Assembly (NCBI GenBank): GCA_964560325.1 | Contig: CAZLLV010000575.1 | Coordinates: forward strand, 1-17,684 | DNA from: CAZLLV01 sp964560325 | GTDB taxonomy: Bacteria; Acidobacteriota; Thermoanaerobaculia; Multivoradales; DATKCC01 | Reading direction: 5' to 3' | Length of the DNA stretch: 17,684 nt | Part shown: piece after piece, positions 1 through 5,529 of the stretch | Layout: each line of letters opens with the position of its first letter | Numbering within the stretch: position 1 is the first letter of the stretch | Program-made: the position numbers and the translations under genes | The notes under the pieces: model-generated | Told to the model about the DNA's origin: nothing | What the model saw: only the letters and a program-made list of their open reading frames with translations | Databases searched by the model: none

Positions 1-302
1 GGGTCGCGGGGGACGCGGCCGACGCCGGGCGCGTCCTCCTCCACCTGCCGGGCCGGGCCGACCGGCTGCTCGATCTCGTGGAGCGCGAGGGCCTGCGCGT
101 GCGCGCCGAGCTGTCGGACGACCTGCGCCGCACCGTCCGCCGGCTCGAGCGGGGCGGCCGGCGCCTCGCCTGGACCGTCACCGCCGCCGCCCTCTTCCTG
201 GGCGGAATCCAGCTCGAGTTGGCGCGTCCGGGCGACCCGGCCGCGCTCTGGCTCTGGGGTGCGGCGGGAGCGGCGTTCCTCTGGGCCCTACTCCGGCGTT
301 AG
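1..302 (+). CDS. AarF/UbiB (ABC1) family kinase-like protein, 3' end only
   Basis: Only the C-terminal 99 codons or so are in the window, reading from base 3 to the TAG at 300-302, so the start and the kinase core are missing. What is visible is an amphipathic arginine- and leucine-rich stretch (LLDLVEREGLRVRAELSDD, then RRTVRRLERGGRRLAW), followed by two hydrophobic segments (about 175-225 and 255-295) and a short basic tail. That order of a basic helix followed by two C-terminal membrane helices is characteristic of the AarF/UbiB atypical kinases, linked to quinone synthesis and lipid homeostasis. The assignment rests on the tail alone; another membrane protein with a basic amphipathic helix is possible. 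Its last 15 bases overlap the end of the convergent PIN toxin gene. Confidence 0.55.
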   Translation, partial: VAGDAADAGRVLLHLPGRADRLLDLVEREGLRVRAELSDDLRRTVRRLERGGRRLAWTVTAAALFLGGIQLELARPGDPAALWLWGAAGAAFLWALLRR

Positions 303-722
303 GGCATCGGGATGCGGGACGGGGACCACCTCGAGATCGTCGATGCCGTCGAAATCCCCAGGATTCACCGTGAAGAGCGGTAGGCCGTTGGCGATCGAGG
401 TGGCGGCGATGAGGGCATCGTAGGCGCGGGCTGACGGCTTTCGTCCCGCGCGGCGCAAGGAGGCGGCAACCTGGCCGAAGGCCCGTGCCGCCGCGGCGTC
501 GAAGGGCACGGGTTCGAAATCCGCCTCCGCCTGCTGCAGATGCGCCTGCCTGCGTGCCCGCTCGCTGTCCGTAGCGGCGACCAGAGGCCCGACCGCAAGC
601 TCGGCGAGGGAAACCGCCGAGATCAAGGGCACTTGCGGCAGGACCTGCGCGTCCGAGATCCGCGCCAGGTGGATGACGGTGCTGGTGTCCAGCAGACCGG
701 TGGGTCTGGGCTCCGAGCTCAC
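288..722 (-). CDS. PIN-domain toxin, VapC type (ribonuclease of a type II toxin-antitoxin pair)
   Basis: This 144-residue protein is of normal VapC length. It has the acidic residues expected of a PIN nuclease that binds a divalent metal: D12 in LLDTSTVIHL, E41 in SLAELAVG, D102 in YDALIAATS and D123 in the final NPGDF motif. Known family members cleave tRNA, rRNA or mRNA when their antitoxin is lost. The start is a GTG at 722-720 that overlaps the TGA of the antitoxin (GTGA), giving translational coupling. The frame stays open upstream to 971, but that extension reads antisense-like through the antitoxin and lies outside the PIN fold. The cognate antitoxin immediately upstream is Phd/YefM-like, a common partner. 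The gene converges on and overlaps the UbiB-like gene by 15 bp. Confidence 0.9.
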   Translation of the reverse strand: MSSEPRPTGLLDTSTVIHLARISDAQVLPQVPLISAVSLAELAVGPLVAATDSERARRQAHLQQAEADFEPVPFDAAAARAFGQVAASLRRAGRKPSARAYDALIAATSIANGLPLFTVNPGDFDGIDDLEVVPVPHPDALTPE

Positions 723-955
723 AGCGAGGAATCCAGGACGGCGTCGATGTCCCGACGGAGCGCCTCGGGATCGATCGCCGGCACCTGGCGCCACCGTCGG
801 AGGAGCGTCTCCCGATCGAGGCCGGGACGCCGCACGGGCCGAAGCTCGGCAACGGGAGTACCGGCACGGGTCACCGTCAGGGACTCGCCGGCCAGGACTC
901 GCTCCACGACCTTGCCGCCCTGGTTTCGAAGATCGCGGATGCTCACCGTGCTCAT
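719..955 (-). CDS. Phd/YefM-family antitoxin
   Basis: This 78-residue protein opens with STVSIRDLRNQGGKVVERVLAGESLTVTRAG in segments typical of Phd/YefM antitoxins: a short strand, an 'RDLRN' helix, a 'GE.LTVTRAGTPVAELRPV' strand pair, then a variable C-terminal helix (residues about 45-78) that would wrap the toxin. The N-terminal fold binds DNA and normally represses its own operon. It precedes the PIN toxin and overlaps it by 4 bases, so the two are one transcription unit. The ATG at 955-953 is the obvious start. A perfect 11-bp palindrome lies 13 bp upstream and is a plausible operator. The antitoxin class is clear from the motif; the exact subfamily and the identity of the RNA target of the pair cannot be read from sequence. 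Confidence 0.9.
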   Translation of the reverse strand: MSTVSIRDLRNQGGKVVERVLAGESLTVTRAGTPVAELRPVRRPGLDRETLLRRWRQVPAIDPEALRRDIDAVLDSSL

Positions 956-967
956 GGTCCGAATGTA

Positions 968-978
968 TCACGACGTGA
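968..978. promoter_or_regulatory. Candidate operator of the Phd/PIN toxin-antitoxin operon
   Basis: TCACGACGTGA is a perfect interrupted palindrome (TCACG, A, CGTGA) placed 13-23 bp upstream of the antitoxin ATG, where Phd-type antitoxins bind to repress their own promoter. On the minus strand it is followed by TGATACAT, an acceptable -10-like sequence. The role is inferred from position and symmetry only. Confidence 0.35.
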
Positions 979-997
979 GACGTAGACGCGGGCTCCG

Positions 998-1105
998 CTA
1001 CGCCACGGTCCTCTCGAGGCGGTCGGCGATCCAGACTTTGATCACGGACCCCCGCGGCACACCGAGCCGCTTCGCCTCCCGGTCCAGCGCCTCGATCATC
1101 CGCCG
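998..1105 (-). pseudogene. Truncated ribbon-helix-helix (CopG-like) antitoxin remnant
   Basis: Reading from about 1105 to the TAG at 1000-998 gives RRRMIEALDREAKRLGVPR, then GSVIKVWIADRLERTVA. The 'ALDREAKRLGVPR.S.IK.W.A.RLE' pattern matches the helix-turn-helix part and tail of CopG/BrnA-like ribbon-helix-helix antitoxins. The N-terminal strand that contacts DNA, about 40 residues, is absent. Upstream of about 1105 the same frame reads antisense through a LuxR-type gene fragment, so homology stops abruptly. A 33-residue product from the ATG at 1099-1097 could still be translated but would lack the DNA-binding strand. No toxin partner is visible beside it; the neighbouring PIN toxin has its own Phd antitoxin. 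I read it as a remnant left by a deletion. Confidence 0.6.
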
Positions 1106-1321
1106 CCGCAGGGAGCCAGTACTCGCCAGATCGCCCGCGATCTCTGCGTCGCCGAGATCACGGTCCGCACCCACGTCAGCCACATCCTCGACAAGCTCGG
1201 AGTGAGCAACCGGGTGGAGGCGGCTCTCTACGCGCTTCGGAGTGGCCTGGTTACGCTCCACGTCCCGAGGCAGGGCTCGGGTGAAGCGCGCCGAACCGAA
1301 CGCTCCCGCGGGATCGGCTAG
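1106..1321 (+). pseudogene. Truncated LuxR/NarL-type response-regulator output domain (remnant)
   Basis: From about 1109 to the TAG at 1319-1321 one frame reads GASTRQIARDLCVAEITVRT, then HVSHILDKLGVSNRVEAAL and YALRSGLV. This is the classic LuxR/NarL (GerE) helix-turn-helix: 'A..IA..L.V...TVRTHVSHIL.KLGV..R..A..YA...GLV'. The start of the HTH, the whole receiver domain and any start codon are missing; codons 5' of 1109 are a run of CCG with no similarity. The remnant abuts the truncated RHH gene on the other strand, and its stop overlaps the stop of the hydrolase gene (1318-1320). With no start or promoter it is almost certainly non-functional. Confidence 0.7.
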
Positions 1322-2922
1322 CCTTCGTCCTCCCCCTCCGCCCCGTCGCCACCCTGCTGCTGCATGTAGCGCATCTCCGACTCCTCCAGCACGAACGGCG
1401 GGCGCTCCATGGTGCTCACGCAGGAGGTGTCGAGGCCCTCGACGGACGCGGTTTCGAGGAAGCGGTCGAGGATCCCCTCCAGGCACTCCTGGTTCGTCAG
1501 GCCCTCGAAGCCGTGGTGGCCGCGCGGGATCTCGACCAGGAGGCTGTTCGGCATGTGCTCGGCGGCCTCGCGGCCGTAGCGCGGCGGCGTGACCGGATCG
1601 AGCGTGCCCACAGCGATCAGCACCGGACGGTCGGTCTCGACCGGTTGACTGAAGGCGTCCGGGACCTCGGCGGTCGGCCAGACGGAGCAGGCGCCCTTCT
1701 GGGCGTCGGTTCGGAAATCGTCCACGGCGGTACCGGCGTTGTGGAGCTCCGCTTCCTCTTCGGTGAAGCGGACGACGTCCTCGCCGCAGGTGATCGACAG
1801 GTAGAGGCCGTTCGCGAGCTCTCTCTCGACGAAGACGCGCCACGGGACGGTCGTCCGGAAGAAGGGGGCGAAGTCGCCCTGGTGAGCCCGGTGCACGAGG
1901 AACGGCAGCTCGGTCGATCCGACCACCGAGTAGAGGAGGCTGCGGAGCGCCTCGGCGAACATCCCGCGGCCGACCTGGAGGGTGATCTCCTGGCCCGGGT
2001 TCAGCGGGTTGTCGAGCGTCGCCCGCCCCGGCTCGCGGTCGAGCCGGTCCAACACCTCCCAGAGCTCGCGCCGCAGGTCGGGGTAGGCGGCGGAGCACGC
2101 CTCGTCCTCTTCGCACAGGGCGAGCAGCAGGTCGATCGAGCGCTGGCCGTCGAGCGCGTGGTTGAGCGGCATCCGGTGGTCCATCGAGACGACGCCGGTC
2201 AGCAACGCGGCACGCACCGAGTCCGGGTGGCGGCGCAAGAGCTCCTGCACGAAACGGGTGCCGTACGAGCCGCCGTCGAGGTTGATCGGGCCGTAGCCGA
2301 GCCAGGTCCGCACCTCCTCGAGGTCGTCGGCGGCGATCGACGTCGTGTACTTCGTGAGGTCGGCGCGCGTCTCGAGCTCCTCGCGGCACCGCTTCACCCC
2401 CTCGATCGGGAACATCGAGTCGTAGGCCGGCTGCGGATTCTCGTCCGTGATGCCGAAGTCGCAGAAGAGGCCATTCGACCCGCCGGTCCCGCGCTGGTCG
2501 ACCAGCAGGAGGTCGCGGCGGGCGAGCAGGTCCCCGGCGAACTGCGGCGCGAAGGCGGCCGCGCCGGTCACCCCGTCGCCCGGGCCGCCGGCGATGAACG
2601 CGATGGGATCGGCCGCCGGAGCCTCGGTGTGGGCCGGGACCACGATGACTTTCAGCCCGATCTTCCTTCCCGTACGCGCAGCGCGGTCCTCCCAGACTTC
2701 GAGCGTGCCGCAGAGCATGTCCTCCTGGGCGCCCTCCACGCGGCAGATGTCGAGCATCGGCAGGCGTTCGTGGGCGAGCGCGGCCCAGCGGTTCGGGTCG
2801 GCCTCGGGCGGGTCGGCCGGCGCCGGCTCCTGGGCAGCCCAGGGCGCCGCGAGCGCGGCCACGGCGAGCACGGCGAGCGCGGCGAGGATCGAACGGAACG
2901 ACTTCAGGGAACGGGTGGGCAT
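1318..2922 (-). CDS. Exported alpha/beta hydrolase, TAP-like (tripeptidyl/prolyl aminopeptidase family)
   Basis: The protein has 534 residues. Residues 1-30 (basic SLKSFR then a long Ala/Leu/Val core ending near PWAAQ) form a signal peptide, so it acts outside the cytoplasm; no lipobox is seen. The alpha/beta hydrolase landmarks are in order: an oxyanion-loop motif AGGPGDG (111-117), DQRGTGGS (142-149), a nucleophile elbow GGSYG with S219, D442 in GTLDPVTPP and H469/H470 in PRGHHGF. The last part (about 415-505) matches the TAP C-terminal domain. Known relatives remove amino acids or tripeptides from peptide N-termini or hydrolyse esters; the substrate here is unknown. The ATG at 2922 has an AAGGAG ribosome site. 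It lies 68 bp downstream of the kinase gene on the same strand and may be cotranscribed. The stop overlaps the LuxR remnant. Confidence 0.85.
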   Translation of the reverse strand: MPTRSLKSFRSILAALAVLAVAALAAPWAAQEPAPADPPEADPNRWAALAHERLPMLDICRVEGAQEDMLCGTLEVWEDRAARTGRKIGLKVIVVPAHTEAPAADPIAFIAGGPGDGVTGAAAFAPQFAGDLLARRDLLLVDQRGTGGSNGLFCDFGITDENPQPAYDSMFPIEGVKRCREELETRADLTKYTTSIAADDLEEVRTWLGYGPINLDGGSYGTRFVQELLRRHPDSVRAALLTGVVSMDHRMPLNHALDGQRSIDLLLALCEEDEACSAAYPDLRRELWEVLDRLDREPGRATLDNPLNPGQEITLQVGRGMFAEALRSLLYSVVGSTELPFLVHRAHQGDFAPFFRTTVPWRVFVERELANGLYLSITCGEDVVRFTEEEAELHNAGTAVDDFRTDAQKGACSVWPTAEVPDAFSQPVETDRPVLIAVGTLDPVTPPRYGREAAEHMPNSLLVEIPRGHHGFEGLTNQECLEGILDRFLETASVEGLDTSCVSTMERPPFVLEESEMRYMQQQGGDGAEGEDEG

Positions 2923-2990
2923 GGACGGCTCCTTTCGCTCCCCCGATCTACGAGCGCCGGCGGCCGAAGTTCCAGCCGAGGCGCAGGTGG

Positions 2991-3977
2991 CTAGCCGAAG
3001 GCTTCGCGGTAGCGGCGCTCGAGCTCGTCGCGGGTGAAGTGGTGGGTCTGGGTGCCGTACTGCTCGACGGCGTAGACGGCCGAGAGCGCGCCGAGGCGGC
3101 CGCAGGTCGGCAGATCGAGCCCACGCAGCAGGCCGGCGAGGAAGCCGGCGCGGTAGGCGTCGCCGGCGCCGGTGGGGTCTTTCACTTCGCGCGCCGGCGC
3201 GGCCGGCACGTCGATGGCGGTCTCGCCGCGGACCAGGATGCGGCTCCCCTGCTCCCCCAGGGTCACCACCCAGATCGGCGCCAGCTCCAGGCAGCCGGCG
3301 TCGTCGACCTCGACCTTCTCCTGGAAGACCGAGAGCTCGTAGTCGTTGAGCAGCACGAAGTCGGCGCCGTCCGCCATCTCGCGGAGCGGCTCGCCGTCGA
3401 AGGCGATGACCTGGAACGACGGGTCGAAGAGGAGGGGCACGCCCGCCTGCTTGGCTTCGCGGCAGTGGCGGACCATCGCCTCCGGGTCGTCCGGCGCCAC
3501 GATCGCGAAGGCGGCGTCGCGCCCGCGGGCGGCTTCGGCGATCGATAGCTCGCGGGCCTTGCCCATGGCGCCCGGGTGGAAGCCGGTGATCTGGTTGTTG
3601 GCGCGGTCGGAGGTGATGAAGCAGGCGGCGGTGGGCTGGTCGTCGAAGGTCCGGATCTGGGATACGTCGACGCCGAGGTCTTGGAGGTATTGGCGGTATT
3701 CGCCGAAGTCGTTGCCGGCAGCGGCGACGATGCGCGAGCGTTCGCCGAGGAGGGCCAGGCCGTAGGCGATGTTGCCGGCGCAGCCGCCTTTCCGCTCCCG
3801 GCGCTCTTCGACCAGGAAGGAGAGGTTGATCATGTGGAGCTTGTCCGGGAGGATGTGGTCCTGGAACTTGCCCGGGAAGGCCATGATCTGGTCGAAGGCG
3901 AGGGAGCCGGCGACCAGGACTTCGCGGTCGGCGTGGGGAGTGAAGATCTCGTCGGATACGGGGGCGGGGTTCGGCAT
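2991..3977 (-). CDS. PfkB-family carbohydrate/nucleoside kinase (adenosine kinase-like)
   Basis: The 328-residue length is normal for the ribokinase/PfkB fold. Visible landmarks are VLVAGSLAFDQI at the first strand (20-31), a GGCAGNIAYGLALLG substrate-side glycine motif (64-78), LLFDPSF (182-188), NDYE (211-214) and the PfkB signature DPTGAGDAYRAGF (267-279), with D273 as catalytic base and the glycines as anion hole. The enzyme would transfer phosphate from ATP to a sugar or nucleoside hydroxyl in the cytoplasm. The pattern FPGKF.DHILPD with GGCAGN resembles proteins usually annotated as adenosine kinase-like, but the substrate cannot be settled from sequence. The ATG at 3977-3975 is the start of the first PfkB strand region and has no strong ribosome site. 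The hydrolase gene follows 68 bp downstream. Confidence 0.85.
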   Translation of the reverse strand: MPNPAPVSDEIFTPHADREVLVAGSLAFDQIMAFPGKFQDHILPDKLHMINLSFLVEERRERKGGCAGNIAYGLALLGERSRIVAAAGNDFGEYRQYLQDLGVDVSQIRTFDDQPTAACFITSDRANNQITGFHPGAMGKARELSIAEAARGRDAAFAIVAPDDPEAMVRHCREAKQAGVPLLFDPSFQVIAFDGEPLREMADGADFVLLNDYELSVFQEKVEVDDAGCLELAPIWVVTLGEQGSRILVRGETAIDVPAAPAREVKDPTGAGDAYRAGFLAGLLRGLDLPTCGRLGALSAVYAVEQYGTQTHHFTRDELERRYREAFG

Positions 3978-4082
3978 GGCGGCGGGATCTTCTCAGACCG
4001 GGGGGTGGGTGGCAAAGGCGGGGGGCGTGACGAGTCTGAGCGTTGGGCTGGGAGGTGGGCGAAGCGGGGGTGGCGAGGCCGC

Positions 4083-4251
4083 GGGTGCGGGCCGGGGGCT
4101 CTCGCGCCTCCGGCACGGCTCGGCTGTGGACCCTTCCGCCGTAGGCCTCGCCTGGATTCGCTTCGGAGGGCGCCCGGCGTGCACTCCCAGCGAGCGTGCT
4201 GGCTCTCCTCGCTCAACCGCGCTCCGGCGCGAGAGCCCCCGGCCCGCACCC
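4083..4251. repeat. MITE-like element or long hairpin with 26-bp perfect inverted arms
   Basis: The left arm at 4083-4108 (begins GGGTGCGGGCCGGGGGC, ends CTCGCGCC) is the exact reverse complement of 4226-4251, with 117 bp between them. Pairing continues for two more bases outside after one mismatch. The arm core GGGCCGGGGGCTC recurs in an inverted repeat near 8.8 kb, suggesting a dispersed family. The interior has no gene. It could fold as a strong RNA stem or be a small non-autonomous mobile element; no target-site duplication was identified. Confidence 0.55.
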
Positions 4252-4335
4252 TCGACTTCGTGGGTGGATGAGCGGGGGGACTCGGGCGATCGCTTCGCTC
4301 CGCCCTGTGGTGGCCGGCTACGCCGCGCCCCGAGA

Positions 4336-4351
4336 CCACGTTTGATCGTGG
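4336..4351 (-). terminator. Weak candidate terminator hairpin after the CHAT operon
   Basis: CCACG at 4336-4340 and CGTGG at 4347-4351 form a 5-bp stem around a 6-base loop, 17 bp past the stop of the small membrane-protein gene on the minus strand. No U-tract follows, so this is at best a weak or factor-dependent terminator. Confidence 0.2.
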
Positions 4352-4367
4352 CTTGGAGCAGGGCGGC

Positions 4368-4775
4368 TCACGAGGGGTCCGAGCCAGGGGCCAGGATCTC
4401 TTCGACCACCACCTCGATCACCCGATCCCGCTGCTCCGGCGTCACCCCGGACGGGAGATCGACTCCGAGCCGGATCTTGCGCGCCAGGAGCGGCCCGAGC
4501 TTTCCCCGCTCCGCGGCCTTCTCCTCCTCGTCCTTCCGGTCCTTTTTCAGATCTCGGTAGATCGTCCAGGCGAACTGGGCGACGCTGAGGAGGAAGCCGG
4601 CGAGGCCCAGGGCGAGGGTCGGGTCGTATGCCCGCGTGCGGATCTCGCCGTCCTCCCCGGCAATCGCCCGTTCGGTGAGCGCCGGCAGGCGCGGGTCGAG
4701 CTCGCCGGCCAAGCGCGTGGCGGCGCGGCGGGCGAGGGCTTCGGACGGGTCTTGCGTGTTCGGGTTCTCGGGCAT
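4368..4775 (-). CDS. Small single-pass membrane protein coupled to the CHAT-STAND-TPR gene (unknown function)
   Basis: I do not recognise this 135-residue protein. It has a polar N-terminal part (1-50), one clear membrane helix (about 51-73, within DPTLALGLAGFLLSVAQFAW), a strongly charged stretch rich in Lys, Asp, Glu and Arg directly after it (74-92, KKDRKDEEEKAAER), and a C-terminal region (93-135) ending in a VIEVVVEEIL helix. There is no signal peptide. The ATG at 4775-4773 lies 3 bases after the TGA of the TPR reading frame (4781-4779), and its ribosome site GGAGGAG is inside the end of that frame, so translation is coupled to the CHAT gene. That makes a shared function likely: membrane anchor, membrane-damaging effector or protease substrate. 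It is too short and too different to be a bacterial gasdermin. Confidence 0.75.
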   Translation of the reverse strand: MPENPNTQDPSEALARRAATRLAGELDPRLPALTERAIAGEDGEIRTRAYDPTLALGLAGFLLSVAQFAWTIYRDLKKDRKDEEEKAAERGKLGPLLARKIRLGVDLPSGVTPEQRDRVIEVVVEEILAPGSDPS

Positions 4776-4778
4776 TGG

Positions 4779-5192
4779 TCACTCCTCCAGTCGTTCTTCG
4801 ATCCAGCGGCGGACGGGCTCCGAGAGCTGGTCCCCGGTCACCTCTCGCCAGGTTTGTTCGAGCGCCGGCCAGCCGAGCTTGGCGGTGAGCCGGGCGAGGT
4901 TGTCCGGACCGGGGCCGGTGGACGGATGGGGGAAGTCGGGGAAGAGGGTGAGGCAACGGACGATCCAGTGGAAAGCTTGAGCTTCATCACCCTGCGCCTC
5001 CGCCAGGTGGCCGAGCTGAGCGTAGGAAATCGCCATGCCCGGACGGTTCCCCAATTCCTCCTCGATCTCCAGCGACCGCCGGTACCACTGCTCCGCGGAC
5101 GCCAGGTCGCCACGGAGCTGAGCCACCCTCCCGAGCTGGTGGTAGGAGCTCGCCATGCCCGGACGGTCTCTCAACTCCTCGTTGATCTAAAG
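4779..5192 (-). pseudogene. Frameshifted 3' part of the CHAT-STAND-TPR gene (last TPR units)
   Basis: This frame continues the TPR array of the large gene after a frameshift at about 5186-5193. It reads INEELRDRPGMASSYHQLG, then two further repeat units, and a C-terminal cap ending REVTGDQLSEPVRRWIEERLEE. The repeat period proves the shift: the CGCCATGCCC block recurs at 5031, 5151, 5269 and 5389, spacings of 120, 118 and 120, so exactly two bases are missing in one unit. It has no ribosome site of its own. With the two bases restored, the gene would run 4779-8325 and encode about 1182 residues. The cause may be a sequencing error, a real inactivating or C-terminus-altering deletion, or a +1 recoding site. 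Confidence 0.8.
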
Positions 5193-5529
5193 ATCGCAGG
5201 TACCAGTTCTCCGCGGACGATAGGTCGCCACCGTCCTGCGCCACCCACCCGAGCTGATGATAGGAGCTCGCCATGCCCGGACGGTTTCCCAACTCCTCCT
5301 CGAGCTCCAGCGATCGCCGGTACCACGACTCTGCCGCCACCAAGTCGCCCCCGAGATGTGCCACCATCCCGAGCTGGTGGTAGGAGCTCGCCATGCCCGG
5401 GCGATCCTTCAAGTCCTCCTTAATCTCGAGCGACCGCCGGTACCACTTCTCCGCGGACGCCAGGTCGCCACCGCGCTGTGCCACCATTCCGAGCTGGTGG
5501 TATGTGACTGCGAGCCGTTCCTTCACCTG
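4931..5529 (-). repeat. Five tandem 120-bp units encoding 40-residue TPRs
   Basis: Five 40-codon units are present, each with the core 'RPGMASSYHQLG.VAQ.GGDL.SAE.WYRRSLE...EL'. Units 2 to 4 are highly similar in DNA, while units 1 and 5 are more diverged. The third carries a 2-bp deletion. The similarity suggests recent expansion and exchange between units, as seen in sensor arrays that change their ligand specificity. It also makes the region prone to assembly error. Confidence 0.85.

Larger units (their letters stand above)
3978..4367. other. Non-coding region between the PfkB kinase and the CHAT-system membrane-protein gene
   Basis: No convincing gene is present in these 390 bp; open frames here look like composition artefacts. 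The region holds a 26-bp perfect inverted repeat (4083-4108 with 4226-4251). It also holds smaller inverted repeats: CCGCCCTG at 4300-4307 with CAGGGCGG at 4359-4366, and CCACG/CGTGG at 4336-4351 around a 6-base loop. The kinase promoter must lie here, and any terminator of the CHAT operon would be here too, since both run on the minus strand. Confidence 0.6.

Noticed and set aside
998..2389. Long minus-strand open frame of 463 codons
   Set aside because: It runs out of frame through the hydrolase gene and is Arg/Pro-rich; only its last 35 or so codons, the RHH remnant, look like protein.
1513..2994. Long plus-strand open frame opposite the hydrolase
   Set aside because: It is the antisense of the alpha/beta hydrolase, has no domain pattern, and reflects high GC at third positions.
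2991..4116. Upstream extension of the hydrolase frame through the kinase gene (total 932 codons)
   Set aside because: The hydrolase has its own signal peptide, ATG and ribosome site at 2922; the upstream part is the kinase gene read in the wrong frame.
4368..4775. Bacterial gasdermin as partner of the CHAT protease
   Set aside because: The protein is only 135 residues with one central membrane helix; gasdermins are about twice as long with a beta-rich pore domain.
4931..5529. Regular 120-bp repeats as a CRISPR array
   Set aside because: The units are contiguous, in frame and encode TPR helices; there are no short repeats with unique spacers and no cas genes.
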